This document shows positions 1-8,593 of a stretch of DNA of 64,000 nt, piece after piece. A program made the position numbers and the translations under genes. The stretch is taken from assembly GCA_037893245.1 (NCBI GenBank), contig JBAIAA010000120.1:868001-932000 (forward strand). Direction: 5' to 3'. How positions within the stretch are numbered: the stretch's first letter is position 1; the number at the start of each line of letters is the position of its first letter. Origin of the DNA: Crossaster papposus. Lineage: Eukaryota > Echinodermata > Asteroidea > Velatida > Solasteridae. The notes beneath the pieces were generated by a model, which saw only the letters and a program-made list of their open reading frames with translations, was not told where the DNA came from and did no database searches.

Positions 1-138
1 CCAATCCATCCTGTCGGGCAGCAAGATGTAACAGGCGTCTTGCCAGGCCAACCAGCCGGGAGGACAGACGGCTAGCAGGGTTTGAAATACCCCGACGGTC
101 ATCAAGATAAGAACGTTTGCAAGGCTTAAAACAGACAT
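1..138 (-). CDS. CTLD-PAN secreted lectin, 5' part only (cut by window start)
   Basis: The start codon is at 136-138 and the frame runs off the window after residue 46 (Trp). What remains is the signal peptide, beginning MSVLSL, and the first CTLD cysteines (C25, C36). The F4L form of the leader is shared only with the gene at 11593-12336, and the DNA from base 1 to about 1280 appears identical to 12199-13478. This start is therefore a very recent copy of that unit. The array must continue to the left of the window. Whether the missing part is intact cannot be seen. Confidence 0.9.
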   Translation of the reverse strand, partial: MSVLSLANVLILMTVGVFQTLLAVCPPGWLAWQDACYILLPDRMDW

Positions 139-249
139 CTTTATTCGTTGGCGGTTAACGATTGTTTCTCCGGATTCTTCAAAAATAATTGTGACATCAG
201 AAACCTATCCCACTCTCTAGATCTGTCTCTTCCTTCAGGTATCTCTCAG

Positions 250-286
250 GTCTGACATGCGTCTGGTATCTCACTAAATTATAAGC
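250..286 (-). promoter_or_regulatory. Core promoter of the partial gene at 1-138
   Basis: Minus-strand GCTTATAATT (277-286) with the TATAAT core exactly 30 bp ahead of the A of an initiator-like GTCAGAC (250-256). This predicts a transcript start near 253, about 115 nt before the ATG. Confidence 0.6.
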
Positions 287-1255
287 GATCCTTTGGTGGT
301 CCAATCTTCTTCTGTTTTTTTTTCCTTTTCCTTTTTTACTATGTAATTGCTTATAGAGACGAATATCACCAGTTGTCGATTCAGTTCCAGCGATCCGTAT
401 AATTAAGCAGTAGGTCCGGAAATTAAAAATGTTGAACAAAGAAAATCATGATAGGGAGACCAGTACCAAGGAATATTATAATAATAGTGCTGGTGTAAAC
501 ATTGCTCAATATGTAATAAAAGCATGAACTTTGACACAATATCAGAGTATGCCATAATTATGAGAAAGATATTTGCCTATAATTATAGGACCCATCGCCG
601 AATTTTATCCGTGATAATTATGGGTAGATAGTAGAACAACTATAATAGTAGAATATAGATAGAATATTAGAATAATAGTACAAATTAATACCAATATAAA
701 AGTCGTATTGCGGAAGAAGGGTTTTCTAAGGCCAATTAATAACTATTTTGCATTTTTAAAATTTGTTTTTATAACGGCTCAACAAATTTACTACGTCATT
801 ATTTTATATCTCCGATTGGTCGCTTCCCCAATATTATAGTTTATAACCGCGCGTGCGCAAAGCTCAAATGTACATAATTATGTTGCTCTCAATTATATAT
901 AGCACCGTTATTTTTCTCTCCGCCCCTCGCTATCGTAGAGGTAAAGTCTGATAACTAAAATCCACTGCAGGTAATTCTTGGCTGGCGAACTTAACAAAAC
1001 ATAATACGTTTTGTTTTATTGGGGAAGGGAATAGCCCTCAACGATCGACCGGAGTGGAATATAAATACCATTGGTACTGCATATACTGCATTTTACTCAT
1101 ATTTTGCAGTATTAGGTAACGTTAGATGTTGCAATTTCAAAACATTTCTTTGCCAAAATAAAAACAAAATTGACAAATTATTTTCTTAAAGTTTGTCTTG
1201 AGTGTATAGTATTTCGCACCTCCCCCCAAATATTAAAAAATTTAAAAAAGAAAAA

Positions 1256-1355
1256 GGTGAGTGTCGAGTTGGCCCAGCGGCTTCGAACCTGTGAGTTGGG
1301 GTGGCGAGAGAATTTGCTTTAGTCTCATATTCGGACCACTGAGCTACGGCTCACC
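1256..1355 (-). ncRNA. tRNA-like Pol III cassette, 5-bp deletion in the extra arm
   Basis: Same element as at 7426-7530, but five bases of the CCCCAACT stem are missing (GAACCTGTGAG on plus). The 8-bp extra-arm hairpin cannot form; the A box, B box and T5 terminator remain. Confidence 0.5.
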
Positions 1356-2424
1356 TCGAGAACAACCAGCAAAAATAATTGTATTATACTTTAGCCAGAG
1401 ACGGCGCAATCATTCTAGTCACGTCTGATGCAACAAGTTGAAAACGATTTAGCTCGGTTGTATAGCGCCATCATGCGACGAGTAGTTTACAATGCGAGAG
1501 GGCGCCCTAGGTGGCAATCACATTATTCATTGATAATGTCTTTGTATACGAGTTATACGCCATCCCAACCAACAAACACTTCAACAAACAAACAAACACC
1601 CCTAATATTTTACCCAACAAAAAAAAGAACTGAGGATCCAGTTTTCTTTTAATTTTTTTGTGCGATAATTCTTTTTTATTAGGTGCTTGAATCTTTCAAA
1701 ATGTAATTACAAACAAGTCTATTTAGCATGTACACATTTTCACACAATGCCACGTACATTATTAACCACCATCAAAACCGTACTATTTGGTTTTGTCTAC
1801 CTACACTTTCCAGCCAATTTAATTAATAACTAATTTGAATTTGTATAACAGCTCAACAAATTAAAATTCCTCCGTCATTATTTTGTGATCTCAGTCCGAT
1901 CTCGTCCCTATAAAGTTATGGTTTATAACCGTGCATGCGCAATGTTCATGTGCAATTATTATTGCTGTCTATCTAGTGCAAACTATTTTGTTATCTCTTT
2001 AAATCGTAGCCTTGTAAGCAGTGAATATAGAATCATTATCTTAATTGTAAGTGTTTCAAAGTCTCTCCTTAAGTAAATTCAAGATAATTTTAGGCATTTG
2101 GCTAAAACAAAACCGGAAAATTCATGTTCCGACCTAGCTCAGTTGATTTCCAGAAGTTCGCGATAATGTACAATGCAAAAGCAACAGTGTTTTAACTTGA
2201 TGTGCCAAACGAGAAGTCTGAACGAGTGTCAACATTGTGTCGTTCAAATAAAGTTAGATGTACATGACTTGTATTATGCAGTCAGCAACTGATTTGAATC
2301 CTCCTTGAAGCAAGTTGAGAATGTGTTGTGGAGCTGACAGACTTTCTTGTCATCAGCTTGTTCTATGGATTGGATGAGTTCTTAAAATTGCTATGAATAT
2401 GTCTTCTTGAACCGCCGCGAAAGT

Positions 2425-3168
2425 TTACAGATCGAAGAAGTTGCAGTTCTTCACGTATTTCCGATCAGTGTCGTCAGCCTCGTTGCTAGTCGCGTTGTTG
2501 AGCTGACATACTTTCTTGTCGTCACCCTGCCAGAGATTGAAGGAGTGGCATCGAGGCTCTGCCCAGCACGCCTGGCCACACCCGATGACTCCCGAAGCTG
2601 TCAGGTTCTTGATCTCGTGGTTGCGCAGACACTGGGGCATGAAGCGCCCATCGGCATCGGCTTGTAGGCAGTACGAGCGGTGAGAGACGCGCATCTCGCA
2701 GACGAAAAATTTGGCATTAGTACACAGGCTGTCTGCCCAGTTCCCATCAAACCTCTCCGCCATTCTGATGCAATCTTGACCTAGTTGTCTATGCGGGTTT
2801 CCGTTGTACCAGTTGGTGAATTTAGGCTCACCTTGGACTCCAAGGCACGCTAGTTGTCCCGTATTTTCAAAATCAGTGCAGCCAATCCACAGATCCAGTT
2901 TGCCTTTGGAATTGCCGACAATCAGCTCCATCCGAGCCCTCATTTCCCGCCAGATGAAGTCGTGTTCTTCCTGCGAGTCAGGAACGACCAGGCTGCTCCC
3001 AGGCCGGTCACAAACCTCCTTAGCTTGCCACCAATCCATCCTGTCTGGCAGCAAGATGTAACAGGCGTCTTGCCAGGCCAACCAGCCGGGAGGACAGACG
3101 GCTAACAGGGTTTGAAATACCCCGACGGTCATCAAGATAAGAAAGATTGCAAGGCTGAAAACAGACAT
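2425..3168 (-). CDS. Secreted C-type lectin with C-terminal PAN/apple domain, 247 aa
   Basis: Intact single-exon frame. The leader is divergent (AIFLILM where most copies read ANVLILM). Variable loop 1 is SKGKLDL and loop 2 contains NPHRQLGQDC and WADSLCTNAKF; position 145 is Ala (WAD). The PAN domain reads NNATSN, which creates an extra N-glycosylation sequon at N225 besides NLT at 188-190. An in-frame upstream ATG (3219) would add 17 residues. I prefer 3168 because it places the hydrophobic leader at the very N-terminus and has A at -3. The spacer upstream is type II (poly-G). Ligand unknown; probably an extracellular or secreted recognition protein. Confidence 0.92.
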   Translation of the reverse strand: MSVFSLAIFLILMTVGVFQTLLAVCPPGWLAWQDACYILLPDRMDWWQAKEVCDRPGSSLVVPDSQEEHDFIWREMRARMELIVGNSKGKLDLWIGCTDFENTGQLACLGVQGEPKFTNWYNGNPHRQLGQDCIRMAERFDGNWADSLCTNAKFFVCEMRVSHRSYCLQADADGRFMPQCLRNHEIKNLTASGVIGCGQACWAEPRCHSFNLWQGDDKKVCQLNNATSNEADDTDRKYVKNCNFFDL

Positions 3169-3277
3169 CTTTATTAGTTGGCAGCTGTTAACGATTGTTT
3201 TTCCTGATCCTTCCAACAAAATTGTGTTTTTAGAAACTCACACTCTAGATCTGTCTCTTCCTTCAGGTATCTCTCAG

Positions 3278-3314
3278 GTCTGACATGCGTCTGGAATCTC
3301 ACTCAATTATAAGC
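3278..3314 (-). promoter_or_regulatory. Core promoter, gene 2425-3168
   Basis: TATA core in 3305-3314 and initiator GTCAGAC at 3278-3284, spaced 30 bp. Predicted start near 3281, so an in-frame upstream ATG at 3219 would lie inside the 5' UTR. AGATC, similar to a downstream promoter element, lies about 30 nt into the transcript. Confidence 0.6.
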
Positions 3315-4431
3315 GATCCTTTGGTGCTCCAATCTTCTTCTGTTTGTTTCTTTTTGATTACAGGTTGCTTAGAGACGATTATTACCAGTTGTCGATTTCA
3401 GTTCCCGTGCGTGTGTATAATTAGGCAGTGGGTCCGGAAATTAAAAAATTCGAACAAAGAAAATCATGGTGAGACTAAGGCCGCCAGACTAGGGCCTAAT
3501 ATAATAATATTGCTGGCGTAGACATTGTTTGATAGGTAATAAAAAGCACGACATCTGTCACAAAATCAGAGTATACCATTATTATGAGAAAGATATTTGC
3601 CTATTATATGCTATGGCCCATTGCAGAATAGAATAAATAGGTGGAATAGTAGAGTAACAATGATAGTAGATTATCGGGGGAGGGGGGGGGGGGGGGGGGG
3701 TGTTTTTCTCTGATTCGGTCTGCTGTCCTATAATGATATGAGAACACGTCGGACCACCTTGTTGTTTGAAACAACAAATACCAACAGGGTACGCGTACGC
3801 CAACAATGGACCGATCCGGATTTGACCATAAGCCCCGCCCACCTTAGCAACGGCACGGCGACGCCATTACCTCGGTAAAATCTCGTATTTTGGAAAGAGT
3901 GTTTTCTGGGGCCAATTAATAACTATTTTGCATTTTTTTAAATTCTTTTTATATCAGCTTAACAAAATTACTACATCATTATTTTGTGATCTCCGATTGG
4001 TCGCTTCCCCAATATTATAGTTTATAACCGCGCGTGCGCAATGCTCAACTGTACATAATTATGTTGCTCTCAATTATATATAGCACCGTTGTTTTTCTCT
4101 CCCCTCGCTATCGTAGAGGTAAAGTCTAATAACTAAAATCCACTGCAGGTAATTCTTGGCTGGCGATCTTAAGAAACATAATACGTTTTGTTTTATTGGG
4201 GAAGAGAATAGCCCTCAACGGTCGACCGGAGTGGAATATAAATATCATTGGTGCTGCATATACTGCATTTTACTCATATTTTGCAGTATTAGGTAACGTT
4301 AGATGTTGAAATTTCAAAACATTTATTTGCCAAAATAAAAACAAAATTGACAATTTATTTTCTTAAAGTTTGTCTTGAGTGTATAGTATTTTGCACCTCT
4401 CCCCTAAATAAGAAATTTTTTAAAAGGAAAA

Positions 4432-4536
4432 GGTGAGTGTCGAGTTGGCCCAGCGGCTTCGAACCCCAACTGTGAGTTGGGGCGGCGAGAGAATTTGCTT
4501 TAGTCTCATATTCGGACCACTGAGCTACAGATCACC
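4432..4536 (-). ncRNA. tRNA-like Pol III cassette
   Basis: A box TAGCTCAGTGG and B box GGTTCGAAGCC are intact. The outer stem is one pair shorter because the 5' end reads GGTGATC, and the terminator is TTTTCC (T4). Confidence 0.5.
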
Positions 4537-5598
4537 TCGGGAACAACCAGCAAAAATAATTGATTTATACTTTAGCCAGAGATGATGCAATCATTCTAGT
4601 CTGATGCAACAAGCTGAAAACGATTAAGCTCGGTTGTATAGCGCCATCATACGACGAGTAGTTTATTTATGCGAGAGGGCGCCCTAGGTGACAATCATAT
4701 CACTCATTGATAATGTCTTTGTATACGAGTTATACACCATCCCAACAAAGAAACAAACACCCCAACAAACAAACAAACACCCCCACTAATTTTACCCAGG
4801 AGAAAGAAGAACTAAGAATCTAGTTTTCATGATTTATTTTTTTGTGCGATAATTCTTTTTTATTAGGTGCTTGAATCTTTCAAAATGTAATTACAAGCAA
4901 TTCTATTTAGCATGTACACATTTTCACACAATGCCACGTACATTTTTAACCATCAAAACCGTACTATTTGGTTTTGTCTACCTACACTTTCCAGCCAATT
5001 TAATTAATAACTAATTTGAAGTTTTATAACAGCTTAACAAATTAAAATGACTCTGTCATCTTTGAGATCTTAGTTCGATCTCTTCCCTATAAAGTTCTAG
5101 TTTATAACCGCGCATGCGCAATGTTCATGCGCAATTATTATTGCTGTCTATCTAGTGCAAACTATTTTTTATCTCTGTAAATCGTAGCCTTGTAAGCAGT
5201 GAATATAGAATCATTATCTTAATTGTAAGTGTTTCAAAGTCTCTCGTTAAGTAAATTCAAGATAATTTAAGGCATTCGGGAAAAACAAAGCCGGAAAATT
5301 CATGTTCCGAACTAGCTCAGTTGGTTTCCAGAAATTCGCGATAATGTACAATGCAAAAGCAACAGTGTTTTAACTTGATTTGCCAAACGAGAAGTCTGAA
5401 CGAGTGTCAACATGTGTTGTCAAATAAAGTTAGATGTACATGACTTGTATTGTGCAGTCAGCAACTGATTTCAATCCTCCTTGAAGCAAGTTGAGAATGT
5501 GTTGTAGAGCTGACAGACTTTCTTGTCATCAGCTTGTTCTGGGGATTGGATGAGTTCTTTAAATTGCTTTGAATAATGCCTTCTTTAACCGCGAAAGT

Positions 5599-6342
5599 TT
5601 ACAGGTCGAAGAAGTTGCAGTTCTTCACGTATTTCCGATCAGTGTCGTCAGCCTCGTTGCTAGTCGCGCTGTTTAGCTGACAGACTTTCTTGTCGTCACC
5701 CTGCCAGAGATTGAAGGAGTGGCATCGAGGCTCTGCCCAGCACGCCCGGCCACACCCGATGACTCCCGGAGCCGTCAGGTTCTTGATCTCGTGGTTGAGA
5801 AGACACTGGGGCGTGAAGCGCCCGTCGGCATCGGCTTGTAGGCAGTACGAGCGGTGAGAGACGCGCATCTCACAGGCGACAAATTTGGCATCAATACACG
5901 AGATGTCTCCCCAGTTCCCGTCAAACCTCACCGCCATTCTGATGCAATATTCACCTGGAGTTGTATGCGGGTTTCCGTTTTGCCAGTTGGTGAATTTAGG
6001 CTCACCTTGGACTCCAAGGCACGCCAGTTGGCCCGTGTTTTCAAAATCAGTGCAGCCAATCCACAGTTCCAGTTTGTCTTCGGAATTGCCGACAATCAGC
6101 TCCATCCGGGCCCTCATTTCCCGCCAGATGAAGTCGTGTTCTTCCTGCGAGTCAGGAACGACCAGGCTGCTCCCAGGCCGGTCACAGACCTCCTTAGCTT
6201 GCCACCAATCCATCCTGTCGGGCAGCAAGATGTAACAGGCGTCTTGCCAGGCCAACCAGCCGGGTGGACAGACGGCTAGCAGGGTTTGAAATACCCCGAC
6301 GGTCATCAAGATAAGAACGTTTGCAAGGCTGAAAACAGACAT
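5599..6342 (-). CDS. Secreted C-type lectin with C-terminal PAN/apple domain, 247 aa (reference copy)
   Basis: Layout used for all copies. Residues 1-23 are a hydrophobic signal peptide. Residues 25-159 are a long-form CTLD: CPPGW and the C25/C36 N-terminal pair, C53 and C157 as the framework disulphide, WIGC at 94-97, C108, and C133/C149 as the distal pair. Residues 167-242 are PAN-like, with C167, C180, C197, C201, C207, C221 and C242 and the hallmark CHSFN...KVCQLN. NLT at 188-190 is a sequon. The usual sugar motif EPN/QPD is replaced by NPH at 124-126 and WND by WGD at 144-146, so calcium-dependent mannose or galactose binding is not assured. Loop 2 reads NPHTTPGEYC and MAVRFDG. No introns are seen. 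Family role is carbohydrate or protein recognition outside the cell; the ligand is unknown. Confidence 0.93.
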   Translation of the reverse strand: MSVFSLANVLILMTVGVFQTLLAVCPPGWLAWQDACYILLPDRMDWWQAKEVCDRPGSSLVVPDSQEEHDFIWREMRARMELIVGNSEDKLELWIGCTDFENTGQLACLGVQGEPKFTNWQNGNPHTTPGEYCIRMAVRFDGNWGDISCIDAKFVACEMRVSHRSYCLQADADGRFTPQCLLNHEIKNLTAPGVIGCGRACWAEPRCHSFNLWQGDDKKVCQLNSATSNEADDTDRKYVKNCNFFDL

Positions 6343-6453
6343 CTTTATTAGTTGGCGGTTAACGATTGTTTCTCCGGATTCTTCAAAAATAATTGTGACA
6401 TCAGAAACCTATCCCACCCTCTAGATCTGTCTCTTCCTTCAGGTATCTCTCAG

Positions 6454-6490
6454 GTCTGACACGCGTCTGGAATCTCACTCAATTATAAGC
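6454..6490 (-). promoter_or_regulatory. Core promoter, gene 5599-6342
   Basis: TATA in 6481-6490 and initiator at 6454-6460. Plus-strand TGACATCA, a CRE-like site with one mismatch, lies in the predicted 5' UTR between this promoter and the ATG. Confidence 0.6.
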
Positions 6491-7425
6491 GATCCTTAGG
6501 TGCTCCGTTTGTTTTGACTACAGGTTGCCTAGAGACTAATTATCACCAGTTGTTGTCGATTTCAGTTCCCGCGATACGTATAAATCATCGATAGTGGGTC
6601 CGGAAATTACATTTGAACAAATGATGAATGTGATGATGAGAGACCAAGGCCTCATTATAATAATATTACTGGTGTAAACACTGTTCGGTAGTTATTTGAA
6701 GCATGACATTTGGCACAAAATCTGAATATGGCATATGAGAACGATGTTTGTCTATAGGACCCATCGCAGAATTGTGTCTGTAATAATAATGGGTAGATAG
6801 TACATGTAGAACAACAATAATAGTAGAATATAGATAGAATATTAGAATAACAGTAAAATACCAATATCAAATTCGTATTGCGATATAAGTGTTTTCTAGG
6901 GCCAATTAATAACTATTTTGCATTTTTAAAATTCTTTTTATAACAGCTTAACAAAATTACTACGTCATGATTATTTGTGATATCCGATTGGTCGCTTCCC
7001 CAATATTATAGTTTATAACCGCGCGTGCGCAAAGCTCAACTGTACATAATTATGTTGCTCTCAATTATATATAGCACCGTTATTTTTCTCTCCGCCCCTC
7101 GCTATCGAGAGGTAAAGTCTGATAACTAAAATCCACTGCAGACAATTCTTGGCTGGCGATCTTAAAAAACATAACACGTTTTGTTTTATAGGGTAAAGGA
7201 ATAGCCCTCAACGATCGACCGGAGTGGAATATAAATATTATTGGTACTGCATACCGCATTTTATTCATATATTGTAATATAGGTAACGTTAGATGTTGCA
7301 ATTTCAAAACAATTCTTTGCCAAAATGAAAACAAAATTGACAATTAATTTTCTTAAAGTTTGTCTTGATTGAGTGTATAGTATTTGTCACCTCCCCCCCA
7401 AATAGGAAAATTTGAAAAAGAAAAA

Positions 7426-7530
7426 GGTGAGTGTCGAGTTGGCCCAGCGGCTTCGAACCCCAACTGTGAGTTGGGGTGGCGAGAGAATTTGCTTTAGTCT
7501 CATATTCGGACCACTGAGCTACGGCTCACC
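7426..7530 (-). ncRNA. tRNA-like Pol III cassette, 105 bp (reference copy)
   Basis: Read on the minus strand: GGTGAGC at the 5' end pairs with CTCACC at the 3' end as an acceptor-like stem. A perfect A box (TAGCTCAGTGG) starts at about nucleotide 9 and a perfect B box (GGTTCGAAGCC) follows after about 50 nt. Between them CCCCAACT-CAC-AGTTGGGG folds as an 8-bp extra-arm hairpin. TTTTTCTTTTT follows the 3' end at once, a Pol III terminator. It is not a standard tRNA: about 23 nt, not 11-12, follow the B box, and no proper anticodon arm forms. A tRNA-derived SINE head or a tRNA-like small RNA are both possible. Confidence 0.55.
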
Positions 7531-7827
7531 TCGAGAACAACCAGCAAAAATAATTGTATTATACTTTAGCCAGAGATGGTGCAATCATTCTAGTCTGATG
7601 CAACAAGCTGAAAATGATTTAGCTCGGTTGTATAGCGCCATCATGCGACGAGTAGTTTATTTATGCGAGAGGGCGCCCTAGGTGACAATCATATTACTGG
7701 TTGATAATGTCTTTGTATACGAGTTATACACCATCCCAACAAAGAAACAAACACCCCAACAAACAAACAAACACCCCCCACTAATTTTACCCAGGAGAAA
7801 GAAGAACTAAGAATCTAGTTTTCATGA

Positions 7828-7858
7828 TTTATTTTTTGTGCGATAATTCTTTTTTATT
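7828..7858 (-). terminator. Paired AATAAA polyadenylation signals for gene 8594-9337
   Basis: AATAAA on minus at 7828-7833 and 7853-7858, about 740 nt beyond the TAA of the gene at 8594. I saw no AATAAA closer to the stop. One or both signals recur at the same place in most units. A 3' UTR of about 0.75 kb crossing segment B is inferred. Confidence 0.4.
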
Positions 7859-8593
7859 AGGTGCTTGAATCTTTCAAAATGTAATTACAAGCAATTCTAT
7901 TTAGCATGTACACATTTTCACACAATGCCACGTACATTTTTAACCATCAAACCGTACTATTTGGTTTTGTCTACCTACACTTTCCAGCCAATTTAATTAA
8001 TAACTAATTTGAATTTTTATAACAGCTCAACAAATTAAAATGACTCTGTCATCTTTGTGATCTTAGTTCGATCTCTTCCCTATAAAGTTCTAGTTTATAA
8101 CCGCGCATGCGCAATGTTCATGCGCAATTATTATTGCTGTCTATCTAGTGCAAACTATTTTTTATCTCTGTAAATCGTAGCCTTGTAAGCAGTGAATATA
8201 GAATCATTATCTTAATTGTAAGTGTTTCAAAGTCTCTCGTTAAGTAAATTCAAGATAATTTAAGGCATTCGGGAAAAACAAAGCCGGAAAATTCATGTTC
8301 CGAACTAGCTCAGTTGGTTTCCAGAAATTCGCGATAATGTATACAATGCAAAAGCAACAGTGTTTTAACTTGATGTGCCAAACGAGAAGTCTGAACGAGT
8401 GTCAACATGTGTTGTCAAATAAAGTTAGATGTACATGACTTGTATTGTGCAGTCAGCAACTGATTTCAATCCTCCTTGAAGCAAGTTGAGAATGTGTTGT
8501 AGAGCTGACAGACTTTCTTGTCATCAGCTTGTTCTGGGGATTGTATGAGTTCTTTAAATTGCTTTGAATAATGCCTTCTTTAACCGCGAACGT

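Larger units (their letters stand above)
139..2424. repeat. Intergenic spacer, type I, mosaic
   Basis: Contains segment A (732-907) and its diverged direct copy segment B (1814-1980), the Pol III cassette and a CAAA-rich microsatellite near 1565-1605. Up to about 1280 it appears identical to the spacer after 12336. From about 1420 to 1650 it instead matches 46130-46370 (CACGTCTGATGCAACAAG, AACACTTC). The spacer is therefore a recombinant. No protein-coding gene seen. Confidence 0.85.
3169..5598. repeat. Intergenic spacer, type II (poly-G)
   Basis: Holds a G-run (3676-3700) followed by the type II module (about 3701-3890) with the palindrome TTGTTGTTTGAAACAACAA and a GC box GGGCGGGGC on minus. 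Then segment A (3912-4088), the Pol III cassette, a CAAA-rich microsatellite and segment B (4995-5159). No gene seen. Confidence 0.85.
6343..8593. repeat. Intergenic spacer, type I
   Basis: Segment A 6902-7079, Pol III cassette, microsatellite of AAAC/CCCC units about 7738-7785, and segment B 7988-8152. The 7130-7430 part is the subtype with AACATAACACG, also found at 10133, 25735 and 63114. Matches the next spacer almost base for base. Confidence 0.85.

Noticed and set aside
732-1980. Segments A and B as the two LTRs of a retroelement
   Set aside because: No TG...CA ends, target duplication, primer binding site or coding remnants; the divergence between A and B far exceeds that between units.
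2425-3219. N-terminal extensions of 16-20 residues ahead of MSVFSL in four genes
   Set aside because: Open only by chance in some copies, absent in the others, and would bury the signal peptide.
3582-3842. Minus-strand frame MGGAYGQIRIGPLLAYAY in the type II modules
   Set aside because: Ends vary, reads through the poly-G run as polyproline, and no domain is recognised; better explained as a repeated non-coding module.
5854-6279. Long plus-strand open frames (about 97-141 codons) opposite each lectin CDS
   Set aside because: They lie antisense to a clearly coding, domain-bearing frame and recur only because the CDS is conserved; no leader, domain or promoter of their own.
7080-7343. Minus-strand frame of about 80-87 codons (MSILFSFWQRIVLKL...) in four spacers
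   Set aside because: AT-rich, present only in one spacer subtype and interrupted in the others; no recognisable domain.
7426-7530. Plus-strand tRNA reading of the cassette (TTGGCCCAGCGG A box)
   Set aside because: The B box on plus is poor (ATTCGGACC) and no T-run follows; the minus strand has both perfect boxes and the terminator.
7412-7681. Recurring plus-strand frames of 60-109 codons (VSVELAQRLRTPTVSW...) in many spacers
   Set aside because: They run through the tRNA-like cassette and its flank. Length and ends differ between units, and the recurrence follows from unit identity.
7672-7690. GGGCGCCCTAGGTGG as a CTCF site
   Set aside because: The reverse complement resembles the CTCF core but lacks two of its G positions; too weak to call.
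7738-7785. CAAACAAACACCCC repeats as a CRISPR-like or telomeric array
   Set aside because: Simple microsatellite with no spacers; eukaryotic context.
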